Below are positions 1 through 11,335 of a DNA stretch of 64,000 nt, piece after piece. Both the position numbers and the translations under genes were made by a program. Below the pieces are notes generated by a model. It had not been told where the DNA came from. It saw only the letters and a program-made list of their open reading frames with translations, and searched no databases. Numbering within the stretch: position 1 is the first letter of the stretch; each line of letters starts with the position of its first letter. This stretch comes from Cylicocyclus nassatus (lineage: Eukaryota; Nematoda; Chromadorea; Rhabditida; Strongylidae), in NCBI GenBank assembly GCA_958299035.1, contig CATQJL010000001.1:104045661-104109660 (forward strand), given 5' to 3'.

Positions 1-25
1 AAGCAGTGGTATCAACGCAGAGTAC
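1..25 (+). other. SMART-type cDNA/PCR primer sequence (library artefact)
   Basis: The first 25 bases, starting AAGCAGTGGTATCAACG and ending GAGTAC, are the template-switching (SMART) PCR primer used in cDNA and whole-genome amplification. It joins directly to satellite DNA. It is not biological and marks a contig end. Confidence 0.95.
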
Positions 26-3000
26 TCACAAAATGGAAGGTCTCCGGAGCACAAAATGGGGGGGGGGCTCCGGAGCACAAATGGGAGGTTTCCGGAGCAC
101 AAAATGGAAGGTCTCCGGAGCACAAAATGGGGGGGGGGGGGGCTCCGGAGCACAAATGGGAGGTTTCCGGAGCACAAAATGGGAGGTCTTCGGAGCACAA
201 ATGGGAGGTTTCCGGAGCACAAAATGGGAGGTCTCCGGAGCACAAAATGGAAGGTCTCCGGAACACAAAATGGGGGGGGGGGGGGCTCCGGAGCACAAAT
301 GGGAGGTTTCCGGAGCACAAAATGGAAGGTCTCCGGAGCACAAAATGGGGGGGGGGGGGGGCTCCGGAGCACAAATGGGAGGTTTCCGGAGCACAAAATG
401 GGAGGTCTTCGGAGCACAAATGGGAGGTTTCCGGAGCACAAAATGGGAGGTCTCCGGAGCACAAAATGGAAGGTCTCAGGAACACAAAATGGGGGGGGGG
501 GGGCTCCGGAGCACAAATGGGAGGTTTCCGGAGCACAAAATGGGAGGTCTCCGGAGCACAAAATGGGAGGTCTCCGGAGCACAAATGGGAGGTTTCCGGA
601 GCACAAAATGGAAGGTCTTCGGAGCACAAAATGGGGGGGGGGGGGCTCCGGAGCACAAATGGGAGGTTTCCGGAGCACAAAATGGGAGGTCTTCGGAGCA
701 CAAATGGGAGGTTTCCGGAGCACAAAATGGGGGGGGGGCTCCGGAGCACAAATGGGAGGTTTCCGGAGCACAAAATGGGAGGTCTTCGGAGCACAAATGG
801 GAGATTTCCGGAGCACAAAATGGGGAGGTCTCCAGAGCACAAATGGGAGGTTTCCGGAGCACATAGTGGGAGGTCTCCGGAGCACAAATGGGAGGTTTCC
901 GGAGCACAAAATGGGAGGTCTCCGGAGCACAAATGGGAGGTTTCCGGAGCACAAAATGGAAGGTCTCCGGAGCACAAAATGGGTGGGGGGGGCTCCGGAG
1001 CACAAAATGGAAGGTCTCCGGAGCACAAAATGGGGGGGGGGGGCTCCGGAGCACAAATGGGAGGTTTCCAGAGCACAAAATGGAAGGTCTCCGGTGCACA
1101 AAATGGGAGGTCTCCGGAGCACAAATGGGAGGTTTCCGGAGCACAAAATGGGAGGTCTCCGGAGCACAAAATGGAAGGTCTCCGGAACACAAAATGGGGG
1201 GGGGGGCTCCGGAGCACAAATGGGAGGTTTCCGGAGCACAAAATGGGAGGTCTCCGGAGCACAAAATGGGAGGTCTCCGGAGCACAAATGGGAGGTTTCC
1301 GGAGCACAAAATGGAAGGTCTCCGGAGCACAAAATGGGGGGGGGGGCTCCGGAGCACAAATGGGAGGTTTCCGGAGCACAAAATGGGAGGTCTTCGGAGC
1401 ACAAATGGGAGGTTTCCGGAGCACAAAATGGGAGGTCTCCGGAGCACAAAATGGAAGGTCTCCGGAGCACAAAATGGGGGGGGGGGGCTCCAGAGCACAA
1501 ATGGGAGGTTTCCGGAGCACAAAATGGGAGGTCTTCGGAGCACAAATGGGAGGTTTCCGGAGCACAAAATGGGAGGTCTCCGGAGCACAAAATGGAAGGT
1601 CTCCGGAACACAAAATGGGGGGGGGGGGGCTCCGGAGCACAAATGGGAGGTTTCCGGAGCACAAAATGGAAGGTCTCCGGAGCACAAAATGGGGGGGGGG
1701 GGCTCCGGAGCACAAATGGGAGGTTTCCGGAGCACAAAATGGGAGGTCTCCGGAGCACAAAATGGGAGGTCTCCGGAGCACAAATGGGAGGTTTCCGGAG
1801 CACAAAATGGAAGGTCTCCGGAGCACAAAATGGGGGGGGGGGCTCCGGAGCACAAATGGGAGGTTTCCGGAGCACAAAATGGGAGGTCTTCGGAGCACAA
1901 ATGGGAGGTTTCCGGAGCACAAAATGGGGGGGGGGGCTCCGGAGCACAAATGGGAGGTTTCCGGAGCACATAGTGGGAGGTCTCCGGAGCACAAATGGGA
2001 GGTTTCCGGAGCACAAAATGGGAGGTCTCCGGAGCACAAATGGGAGGTTTCCGGAGCACAAAATGGAAGGTCTCCGGAGCACAAAATGGGTGGGGGGGCT
2101 CCGGAGCACAAAATGGAAGGTCTCCGGAGCACAAAATGGGGGGGGGGGGCTCCGGAGCACAAATGGGAGGTTTCCGGAGCACAAAATGGAAGGTCTCCGG
2201 AGCACAAAATGGGTGGTCTCCGGAGCACAAATGGGGAGGTTTCCGGAGCACAAAATGGAAGGTCTCCGGAGCACAAAATGGGGGGGGGGGGGCTCCGGAG
2301 CACAAATGGGAGGATTCCGGAGCCCAAAATGGGAGGTCTTCGGAGCACAAATGGGAGGATTCCGGAGCCCAAAATGGGAGGTCTCCAGAGCACAAATGGG
2401 AGGTTTCCGGAGCACATAGTGGGAGGTCTCCGGAGCACAAATGGGAGGTTTCCGGAGCACAAAATGGGAGGTCTCCGGAGCACAAAATGGGAGTCTCCGG
2501 AGCACAAATGGGAGGTTTTCGGAGCACAAAATGGAAGGTCTCCGGAGCACAAAATGGGGGGGGCTCCGGAGCACAAATGGGAGGTTTCCGGAGCACAAAA
2601 TGGGAGGTCTTCGGAGCACAAATGGGAGGTTTCCGGAGCACAAAATGGGAGGTCTCCGGAGCACAAAATGGAAGGTCTCCGGAACACAAAATGGGGGGGG
2701 GGCTCCGGAGCACAAATGGGAGGTTTCCGGAGCACAAAATGGGAGGTCTCCGGAGCACAAATGGGAGGTTTCCGGAGCACAAAATGGGAGGTCTCCGGAG
2801 CACAAAATGGAAGGTCTCCGGAACACAAAATGGGGGGGGGGCTCCGGAGCACAAATGGGAGGTTTCCGGAGCACAAAATGGAAGGTCTCCGGAGCACAAA
2901 ATGGGGGGGGGGCTCCGGAGCACAAATGGGAGGTTTCCGGAGCACAAAATGGGAGGTCTCCGGAGCACAAAATGGGAGGTCTCCGGAGCACAAATGGGAG

Positions 3001-4150
3001 GTTTCCGGAGCACAAAATGGAAGGTCTCCGGAGCACAAAATGGGGGGGGGGGCTCCGGAGCACAAATGGGAGGTTTCCGGAGCACAAAATGGGAGGTCTT
3101 CGGAGCACAAATGGGAGGTTTCCGGAGCACAAAATGGGGGGGGGCTCCGGAGCACAAATGGGAGGTTTCCGGAGCACATAGTGGGAGGTCTCCGGAGCAC
3201 AAATGGGAGGTTTCCGGAGCACAAAATGGGAGGTCTCCGGAGCACAAATGGGAGGTTTCCGGAGCACAAAATGGAAGGTCTCCGGAGCACAAAATGGGTG
3301 GGGGGGCTCCGGAGCACAAAATGGAAGGTCTCCGGAGCACAAAATGGGGGGGGGGGCTCCGGAGCACAAATGGGAGGTTTCCGGAGCACAAAATGGAAGG
3401 TCTCCGGAGCACAAAATGGGTGGTCTCCGGAGCACAAATGGGAGGTTTCCGGAGCACAAAATGGAAGGTCTCCGGAGCACAAAATGGGGGGGGGGGGGCT
3501 CCGGAGCACAAATGGGAGGATTCCGGAGCCCAAAATGGGAGGTCTTCGGAGCACAAATGGGAGGATTCCGGAGCCCAAAATGGGAGGTCTCCAGAGCACA
3601 AATGGGAGGTTTCCGGAGCACATAGTGGGAGGTCTCCGGAGCACAAATGGGAGGTTTCCGGAGCACAAAATGGGAGGTCTCCGGAGCACAAAATGGGAGT
3701 CTCCGGAGCACAAATGGGAGGTTTTCGGAGCACAAAATGGAAGGTCTCCGGAGCACAAAATGGGGGGGGGGGGCTCCGGAGCACAAATGGGAGGTTTCCG
3801 GAGCACAAAATGGGAGGTCTTCGGAGCACAAATGGGAGGTTTCCGGAGCACAAAATGGGAGGTCTCCGGAGCACAAAATGGAAGGTCTCCGGAACACAAA
3901 ATGGGGGGGGGGGGGCTCCGGAGCACAAATGGGAGGTTTCCGGAGCACAAAATGGGAGGTCTCCGGAGCACAAATGGGAGGTTTCCGGAGCACAAAATGG
4001 GAGGTCTCCGGAGCACAAATGGGAGGTTTCCGGAGCACAAAATGGAAGGTCTCCGGAGCACAAAATGGGTGGGGGGGCTCCGGAGCACAAAATGGAAGGT
4101 CTCCGGAGCACAAAATGGGGGGGGGGGCTCCGGAGCACAAATGGGAGGGC
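26..4150. repeat. Tandem satellite, 22-23 bp unit (TCCGGAGCACAAATGGGAGG)
   Basis: About 180 head-to-tail subunits cover this stretch. They have three main forms: CCGGAGCACAAATGGGAGG plus TTT (22 bp), a form with one more A ending in TCT (23 bp, with a GGAAGG variant), and a form where GGGAGG is replaced by a run of 7-14 G. A rare CACATAGTGGG variant recurs near 861, 1969, 2413, 3177 and 3621. Two stretches about 1.2 kb apart (roughly 1.9-2.6 kb and 3.1-3.8 kb) carry the same ordered set of variants, so there is a higher-order repeat. No frame has stops for long distances only because the unit lacks them, so the long ORFs here are not genes. The left edge is the adaptor, so the true array is longer. 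Confidence 0.97.
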
Positions 4151-4220
4151 TCCGGAGCAGGAGTGGCAATCCCCAGCTGGGGAAACCCCGCGGCTCGGCC
4201 ATTTCTGCTCCGGAGGTATG
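4151..4220. repeat. Right edge of satellite with an inverted subunit
   Basis: The array decays into unique DNA here. At 4198-4218 a degenerate subunit appears in inverted orientation (TTTCTGCTCCGGAG), opposite the last direct subunit (CTCCGGAGCAGGAG at about 4149), leaving a small hairpin around a GC-rich core. This may be a relic of the sequence from which the satellite grew. Confidence 0.5.
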
Positions 4221-5630
4221 CCGTCGACTGTCTGAGAAGGTCTGCATTCTATGCTGCATCCAATGGTATACAGCTTGCCTAGATTGTTCACTTCGATTTC
4301 TGACCATCTCTTGTTAGTTAGGTTATGTCTATAAGCATTAATGATGAAGAGTAATAGATTAGCAGATTCAACAAAACAAAAAGCTTTTCAAAATGTTTTT
4401 TTTTGCATTTCTAACTTGAAAGAATGCTTTGAGCCTTTCACATGGAGGGTTCTCAAGGCTTGATTGGATCGGATTCTGTTTTGAAGTAGTAGCCATAAAC
4501 ATAAAGAAGACACTTGCTCGCCATGCACCTTCAAATTTGAGAGTTTCTACGTAGAGCAGATCCAATATATTCGAGCGCTACTTCATACAGTAATATGCCA
4601 TCGTGAAAAAAGTGTGAGATGCAAAGCTTTAATGGTGGTCGTGAACGTACTGCCTCTTTCCATAATATACCCTGCATCCTAATTGGAAGTGAGAAATGTG
4701 AGATTTATCGCGGTAAGAAGTCAAAATTGAAAAAAAAAACTTATAAGAATCCTAATACATTTGTGATTTCGATACAAGATCAGCTGCGAAGCAAAGTTGA
4801 CCCACTAATCCTCGGAAAGTTTCCCTACTATGTCTTGCTGAACTAAAGTCCACAAATTGAGATTACAACGGCTCTGTGAACAGATTGACAGATCCAGTAT
4901 ACCTCTTCTTCATATTGAATTGTTTGCAGGTCTTCCAAGTTTTTGCTAAAAATGCATACAATCCGCTGGTCACTGGAGCTTTATAAGAAGTCCTTCAATT
5001 TTTGAAGTTGCGATATGCTCATCTATCGCAAAAAATGAATCACTCCTGACCGAATGCTTAGAAAATGGACGTCTATGTAACCGATGATTGTTTGGTTGGA
5101 TAGGTTGCTGGTGTGCTTTGACTTCCTTGGACTCTGGAAAAGGAGGAACCTTGTGCAATAGACATTGCTTACCAATCTTGCTTACCAATCTTGATTACCC
5201 AACGAAGCAGCACAAGACATTCCCAACATACCAAGATTCATCAACAGATGAACACTTCAAGATCAGTTTTATATACACTGATATAAGTGTTTAATTTATG
5301 AAAACAGTTGTGGATGTTCGTCAAACTTTTAGAGGAAAATTGCTGCTCCTCATAGTGACAAGAAAACTTTCTCTCATGCTTTGATAAAAATTACGTGCAG
5401 AAATGTAAACCATTGCCTAAAGAATTAGTAGTCATCATGGTGTCCCATAAAACCGCAACCTTTCATCAAAATGTAAGAAAATGATGTCATACATATCTTC
5501 TTAACAAAGTTGGAAAAGAACTTTGCAGTCAGTTGACTCACGGCTGATAGTACTTCATCAATACATTTGCTTTGAAAATTGATCCATGAGTAATGTAATG
5601 ATTTTAGGTGGATGACATCAGTGAGGATAC
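4221..5630. other. Intergenic DNA, nothing recognised
   Basis: AT-rich single-copy-looking sequence. The short ORFs in it (for example 4619-4846 +) lack splice context, signal sequences or recognisable motifs, so I call no gene. Confidence 0.5.
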
Positions 5631-5637
5631 AAAATGG

Positions 5638-5647
5638 CCATAAAAGG
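5638..5647 (+). promoter_or_regulatory. TATA-like box of small secreted-peptide gene
   Basis: CATAAAAGGG lies about 41 bp upstream of the ATG at 5679, with an initiator-like TCAGCACCAGT in between. This matches the TATAAAAGG placement of the His-rich genes in the same window. Confidence 0.45.
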
Positions 5648-5678
5648 GCATGCTTAGACCGTCAGCACCAGTCTAACA

Positions 5679-5987
5679 ATGAGATTTACAATCCTAATTC
5701 TAGTCTACTTCTTGATTGCCTTCGCAAAGTCACAGCTTGCCGATATTGACTACACTGGTGATGAAACGGTAAGCTATTAAATATCTTCTCTGTCTCAGAA
5801 CAGCACCGTTATAGGGACACACTGCGCATGGAACATTTGAACATGAGCGCCTTAATCACCCAGGTATTCCATCATAGGGCTGATTGAAGCTTCTACAAGT
5901 ATTACAGGTCTAACGGACACTACTGGACAAGTTGCCATGAGCGCGGGTGGTGCTGCAAGGCCACCAAATGCCAATCTTGCAGCTTAA
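5679..5987 (+). CDS. Predicted small secreted peptide, three exons
   Basis: Unrecognised gene. The ATG at 5679 opens a classical signal peptide (MRFTILILVYFLIAFAKS) followed by QLADIDYTGDET, and exon 1 ends at a good donor (5768|GTAAGC). A phase-consistent model continues with exon 2 at 5815-5863 (GHTAHGTFEHERLNHP, donor CAG|GTATTC) and exon 3 at 5908-5987, ending in GGAARPPNANLAA and TAA, about 72 residues in all. The exon 2 acceptor (TTATAG) is weak. Using the stronger acceptor at 5798 would instead give a 43-residue product stopping at about 5840. A TATA-like box sits upstream and AATAAA at 6161-6166 downstream. No family is recognised; the signal peptide implies secretion. The exon 1 call is firmer than the rest. 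Confidence 0.45.
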
Positions 5988-6160
5988 AACAATTTGATGT
6001 GCTTGTATATTATATTGCATCCTCACCTTTCCTCTTTGCTCTTATGTAAACAATTTCTGATTAAATTTTTGACTCCCGAAAATGTGTTTTTGCACTACAG
6101 GTTGGCTTGCGAGCAGTTTTACGAACGGGAGTTTGTACTAGGTACTGTCTAATCATGCAA

Positions 6161-6166
6161 AATAAA
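6161..6166 (+). terminator. AATAAA polyadenylation signal
   Basis: AATAAA about 175 bp after the predicted stop of the small secreted-peptide gene, in an AT-rich 3' flank. Confidence 0.35.
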
Positions 6167-6179
6167 GAGATTTTGTTGT

Positions 6180-6960
6180 GCTACAATGCAGCGTTTCGTA
6201 GAAGTCGCTTATGTGGAAACTGAATTAGCATAAATCAGTCGCTTTGGAAGTGAAAAGATTTTCTATCTAGGAATAAGTGGAGTAGACCTTAATTGCATTT
6301 TCTTCACTAACAACTGCGTGAGTAAAAGTTATATTCTCCTCAGCTTGGTTTTCGCGTAATGTTGGTCTACAACTTTCAGACAGTGAAATTGATTATGACT
6401 GTGACCAAGTTAGAGCGATCTTCACTAGTCTCCTTTCCATCTGTTTGTGTTTTACACCAGAAGAGTTATGCTGGCGTATTATCATTTCCCTTTCTGTGAT
6501 AGCCTAACACATGCACAAAAGCCATTCGCACTTATTTGGACTTTTCATACTTCTCAGACACGATTTTTAATGAACAAATTCTCTTCGGAGCGTTGCCTTA
6601 ACCACAACAACTAGTTTCTCGATTTCTTTGTAGCCATGGAAATTCTAATAGGGAGTTAGACAAAAGCACGATCAGACCATGTACAAAAAAATCTGTTGCA
6701 TTCCATCAAGCCAAATAAGTTTTCGTGAGAATCTCTTATTAGTATGTGTAACAACATCTAGTAAGTGTCAGTAGTGTGGGACTTCGAATGCTACACAATG
6801 CTTAGCGTACTCATTGATGCAAATATGAGTGCTGATTTCTGTACAAGTTTTAAGGTTTCAGCTAAAAATAAGCAAGAAGCGATGACGGCTGTTAGCTATT
6901 TGCAGAACAACATTGGGGTGGCGTCACCTTCGTAGGCGTCTCGAGCACTGATAAGCGTAC
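6180..6960. other. Intergenic DNA leading into His-rich gene copy 1
   Basis: No gene is seen. From about 6480 the sequence is recognisably paralogous to 16690-17160, upstream of copy 2, and to the flanks of copies 3 and 4. The duplicated unit therefore included about 0.5 kb of upstream DNA. Confidence 0.6.
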
Positions 6961-6970
6961 AAGTGTACTG

Positions 6971-6979
6971 TATAAAAGG
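6971..6979 (+). promoter_or_regulatory. TATA box of His-rich family copy 1
   Basis: TATAAAAGG 37 bp upstream of the ATG at 7008. The box and its spacing are kept in all four copies (17167-17176 +, 20971-20980 -, 53040-53049 -). Confidence 0.65.
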
Positions 6980-7007
6980 AAAGACCATGAAGTCAACTCG
7001 TTCCATT

Positions 7008-7531
7008 ATGAATTTCTCTACCGCACTTATCTTTGCTTTCGTTGTCGTTGCCTTCACAAAACCTCATCACAGAGGAAGTCCCAGTTCCAGCAGTGAAGAC
7101 GATTTCAAAAACAAGGTAGGCTTTCTTTGATATCTTATCATCCTCAATCTTCCTGATCATATTTTCTAGCGTCACTATCATAAGCACGGGCACCATCATC
7201 ATACTATCTGTCCACTTCGCCCAACTTCGACTACTACAATGTCTCAGTGTATGAACAACCAAGTATACAAGCTGCTATTGTGACTACATCAGATCGTATT
7301 GCTACTAAAGGTGTCACAGTTACCACTTCGATTGCTGGAATCACCACGGAATCGGAATCTATTACTTGAGCAGAAACGGATGCAAGCACTAAACTCTTTC
7401 CTGCTAGCACATCGATCGCTGCAGAAATCGTAACCGATATTGTGACTGTGGAAGTAAGTGCAGCTGCGGCTGCTAGCACTCAAACCGTAATCCCAAAAAC
7501 GGAAACAACAACAGAAGCAAACGGACAGTAA
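7008..7531 (+). pseudogene. His-rich/Thr-rich secreted protein family, copy 1 (broken)
   Basis: Exon 1 (7008-7115) encodes a signal peptide (MNFSTALIFAFVVVAFTKP) and a Ser/acidic stretch. A 54-bp intron (7116-7169) follows, then exon 2 opens with a His-rich segment (RHYHKHGHHHH). Compared with the intact copy at 20383-20943, exon 2 has a one-base deletion near 7240 (ACAATGTCTCAGTG) that shifts the frame and an in-frame TGA near 7367 where the others have CGA. It ends in AGTAAA where the relatives have AATAAA. This is probably a pseudogene. An upstream in-frame ATG at 6986 could add seven residues. The relatives have a stop there, so I prefer 7008. Confidence 0.8.
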
Positions 7532-7880
7532 AAATCCCTGTATACAGCGCAGCTGGATGCAAATTTTTTGAGTATCATATTTGGCCACTCTGTTCACTGT
7601 ACTGTATGTCATATCATGTTTTTTTTTCAATTTTATCGCAAGACTTTCCAAATAATTTATACGGACTTCCTTTCAATGAAAGTTACTATCATAGTACACC
7701 AAAAGCTTAGAACTATACAGGTTGGAAATATCACGATATCATAAAACGACCGTGCTGTGCTAAAGAAGGACGCATTTCTCCTATCTGTCAGTATGAAGCC
7801 TCTTGCTGAAATCTTATACCTAGACAATTAGTTGGACCAATAGTTGGATTGCTTAAACGCTTCGTAACATTAACACAAGA
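7532..7880. other. 3' flank of copy 1, paralogous to 17763-18060
   Basis: Downstream DNA is shared with copies 2 and 3 (for example around 7705-7830 versus 17930-18050), so the duplication extended about 0.35 kb past the stop. No gene. Confidence 0.6.
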
Positions 7881-8980
7881 CTTGCTATAAATTTTTTTCC
7901 GCTTTTGTGCCAATAAATTGAAAAAATCGCAAACAATTTCTTTCAATAAAAAACATCAAAATTAGCATTTAATGAATTTCACCAAGGAAAGTATTTGATG
8001 TGTGGTCATTCGTGCGTGTGTGCGCCTCGTGCTGTGCAGTAAGCTGACTCTCATTTCTTAAATCTAGTGGATCACATTAATTCACGGCTTATACCTTATG
8101 AAGTCAGTTTCGGGAACTTGCATCCGAATATGAATCGCTATCATTCCGATGACAGAGATAAGCTTATATAATTCTGTTCATGCTTAGGCGCATTTGTGAT
8201 TTCATTATTAGTGAGCGTGGTGTAATGCTTGAAGCTGTAGGAATATTAGGGAAAATCAAAACTAACTATCGCTTTTGATTGAAAGAACCTTGCCTTAAAA
8301 ATCAAAGATCTCATCACAAGATCTTTTATGATTATATGCTTATTGAATAAAATTTGAAAATCGGCTAAAACGTCAACAGTAATTCAAGGTGCGCAGGATC
8401 AGCTCATCAAATGAGCAGTCACTATTTGCGGTGCTAATTCTTGCATGTCACATTTGGAACATATGGGCCCGTAGTAAAGCTCGATCATGGGAGATGATCT
8501 CCCCTGAGACCTTCATGTGAGGTTTTGCCAGTAAAATGACGACCGCCCATATCCCCATGCTATAGGGATGCAAGGTCACCTGAGAGGTGAGCCTCAGGTG
8601 AAGTTCGGCAGGGAGATGATCTCCCCTGCCGGGTCATGGGAGATGATATGAGCGATGATGTCCAAAATAGTGTGCTAAAGAGGAAACGCAGAAAAAATCT
8701 TCGTAAGTTGCTCCTGAGTAACTTACGATACACAGCAATTTGCCTAACACTGCGGACAAAATCGGCGCAAAACTGCACAACCGCGCCAGAAAAGGAGAGG
8801 ATCGATGAACAGCTGATTTTGGCGAGGAAGACAGAAAAAGACAAATTTTTCTCTTTTTTGTAAACTTTACTGGTTTTTTTTTGAAGCTGTCCAAAACGAG
8901 GACTCAGCTGTTCATTTTATTAAATTCACGTTGCAACCATTTCATTTTGTCGCAAAATTTTCGTAACGAAATGTTTTTTG
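7881..8980. other. Intergenic DNA with short GGAGATGATCTCCCC motifs
   Basis: No gene is recognised. Two copies of a near-palindromic GGAGATGATCTCCCCTG motif lie at about 8489 and 8610, with similar degenerate pieces around 8570-8650. Confidence 0.5.
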
Positions 8981-9007
8981 TTTTATCTTTACGTTTGCTA
9001 GGCGAAA

Positions 9008-9260
9008 TCCTTGATAGCGGTCATCATCGATTGGATAGTGGCCGCTATCAAAGATTGCCCGGCGATGCAGCAAAAGTTGTGTCGCTAGGCGGAATTGAAC
9101 CACGGCCGCGCGCGTGTAATTCCAATGGCTTACCCATTTAACCAAACCAGCTCGAGTGGTTCTTTTTTCAAGAACGCACTTGATTACAATGTCCAGGAAG
9201 CGATCTGCATCTAGATCAATAGCCCGCCGGATGCTGGACTGAGGCGCCAAGATATCAACT
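9008..9260 (-). repeat. tRNA-related SINE-like sequence
   Basis: On the minus strand there is a Pol III B box (GGTTCAATTCC, 9091-9101) and about 40 bp upstream an A-box-like TGGTTTGGTTAAATGG, the layout of a tRNA-derived promoter. The region does not fold into a complete cloverleaf that I can see. It is flanked by a hairpin (GATAGCGG...CCGCTATC, about 9014-9050) and by a GC-rich body. I read this as a tRNA-derived SINE or tRNA pseudogene, not a functional tRNA. Confidence 0.45.
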
Positions 9261-9536
9261 CCGGTCCGCCTCAGGGGAGATGCCCTGACGGTAGTTTACT
9301 ATGGGCCATGGTCTTTGGGAGATAACAATGTGCTTTACACCAAAGGAAATAGCGTCGACAGTGACAAATGGTTACAGCAGCAGGATTAGTATCCCGCTCT
9401 AATGGTGTAAATTATCGCTTAGTTAAGTGCCACAGGGTGAAGGTAAACAAACCAGCCACCACTTTTAGCTGCATCATGTCATTTGCATACTATAGCTTTA
9501 CTCTACTGTTGAAGGACGGCGCTGAAGTACAACATC

Positions 9537-9632
9537 ATCGAGAACCTATTGCTTCTGAACATGGCTACGTCTCTTATACCATGCCTGTCAGTCAAAATAG
9601 TCAAAATTAACGATGACTAGTGATGCTGCGAA
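9537..9632 (+). pseudogene. Stray last-exon fragment of the BRICHOS-like gene
   Basis: The plus strand reads EPIASEHGYVSYTMPVSQNSQN and then a stop, aligning with the C-terminal exon of the minus-strand gene at 54523-54657 (ENIASRHGYVPDIMPVNQNNQN). DNA identity continues past the stop (CGATGACTAGTGATG versus CGACAACTAGTGATG). It is an isolated, diverged single-exon relic. Confidence 0.65.
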
Positions 9633-10512
9633 AAGAATAATTGTTTGGATATTTGTAGTGTCCGTACTGAGAAGCAATCTAAAGCGTAATTGCCTAGTCA
9701 CTTTTCAAACTCACTATTCACTCAACTTGACACTTCTCAATCGACAGCGCTTGTCCATTTGAGCTTCTAACAGACTAATTGTCACGACTGCTCAAAGGCA
9801 TCGTTCAGGTAATTCAGGGTGCACGGAGATCGCACCTGGAGCGGTCGTGATATTTGCCCCCAAAGCAGACCAGCTACCATAGAGGGTGTTTGAAAAGTTT
9901 TGGCCTCAAGTACTTCGAAGTCGATTTGGTAATGGTAATGGCTGGTAATGGTTTTGAGGATAAAATATAAAAATTCAGGTGCTGGATTTTTAACTGAAAA
10001 GATCCTGAATTTGAATCTTTTGCCATTCCAAGGTAATTCAAAACGAACTTACTTCTACAAAAATAAGAGCACGTGTGAGAAACCTCAAAAAAGGGGCTTT
10101 GGAAATTATACCAAGCTCTCTGGGAAATATGTTACCTTTTTTTGTAACAAGCGTTACAAAGAAAGAGGCAGGAAAGCTACATTAATGTGTTTCAATCTTA
10201 TGAGAAATCAAAGAAACTGCAAAAAACCCGATTTTCACTGAATTAATGTCTAGGCCGATGAGCACAATAAAGCAAAAAGCGCGTCAAAATTCGAACTGGA
10301 AATACTTTAGGCACGTAATTCCCAAACACCCTATACTTGCCGAAGGACTCGCATCGGTTTACATGCTGATGCATGCGGACCCACCGCTCAGGGTCTCCGC
10401 GTAAAAAACCCTGCAATTTGAGGCAAATTTCCGCTAGTTGGTATCTTTGACAGATGCCTCGACTCTCCTTCATTACGAAAAAAGCTGCCAGAAAATCATC
10501 TGAACATGTAAA
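9633..10512. other. Intergenic DNA, nothing recognised
   Basis: A 97-codon ORF at 9948-10241 (+) is Lys/Asn-rich with no signal, motif or splice context. I see no supported gene. Confidence 0.45.
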
Positions 10513-10910
10513 CTACTAGCTGGCTTACCCGGCTCCGCCGTATGTTCCGAATAGAAAATTCCATTTCTTAACCGATCCGGATCAAACTTGGTACACATAC
10601 ACTTCGGGCCCCGGCGGATGTCACAGTCCACTTTTCGTTATCGATCGATGTCGATTTTATCGATTTTTTGCAAAATTTGAGCTAGGGGGCTGGAATTTGG
10701 CAGAGGGGTGTAATCGAGCCGATTACCCCCCTGTGCCAACTCTCAGCCCCGTAGCTCAAATTTTGCAAAAAATCGATAAAATCGATATGGATCGATGACG
10801 AAAAGTAGCCTATGACACCCGCCGGGGCCCGAAGTGTATGTGTACTAAGTTTGATCCGGATCGGTTAAGAAATGGAATTTTCTATTCGGAACATACGTAC
10901 ACACAGACAT

Positions 10911-10973
<63 letters not shown>

Positions 10974-10993
10974 TTCAGCTTTATATATAAGAT
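10513..10993. mobile_element. Fold-back repeat with (CAGA)n tail, copy 1
   Basis: The element starts ACTAGCTGGCTTACCCGG and ends TTCAGCTTTATATATAAGAT. The middle (10539-10897) is one long palindrome: arms of about 175 bp running from CGTATGTTCCGAATAG to its complement, meeting at about 10718. A CAGA-type tetranucleotide microsatellite (about 10898-10973) follows. A second copy in the same orientation is at 42827-43321. No coding capacity, so it is non-autonomous. Confidence 0.8.
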
Positions 10994-11335
10994 ATGGGAT
11001 TCTGCAGCCCTGATGCATTTCTAGTCTCTATTGTGAATTCAGAATCTGTCTCCAACTTTTTTTACAAAAAATTTACCCTTCGTGATATTACGTCCAAGTT
11101 CAGCATCAAAAGGTCATCAAATGCAGGTGAGTTATGGTCCCCATTGTGATAGGAGTACAACAATTACAAAACTTTAGTATGAATCTTTATGTCATGATTA
11201 TCTCAAACCTTTTTCAGCACTTGATAATTCATCGTATTTGAAGTCCGCGCATAAGAGTGTAATAACTAAATGACTGATATGACTGAAGTTGCATACATAT
11301 GGCAGAAACTTTGTAAGCTCTAGAATGGTAATAGG
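10994..11335. other. Intergenic DNA, nothing recognised
   Basis: AT-rich sequence between two repeats; no feature supported. Confidence 0.4.

Noticed and set aside
26..4150. CRISPR-like array
   Set aside because: The 22-23 bp units are contiguous with no unique spacers, and the surrounding genome is eukaryotic.
6..4317. Very long ORFs on both strands (up to 1,431 codons) of repeated SGAQMGGFRSTKWE-type and PFCAPETSHLC-type peptides
   Set aside because: They are translations of the satellite, which has no stop in its unit; open frames exist on both strands and they run into the adaptor.
9060..9165. Functional tRNA gene
   Set aside because: Has B-box and A-box-like sequences but no complete cloverleaf or plausible acceptor stem; better explained as SINE or pseudogene.
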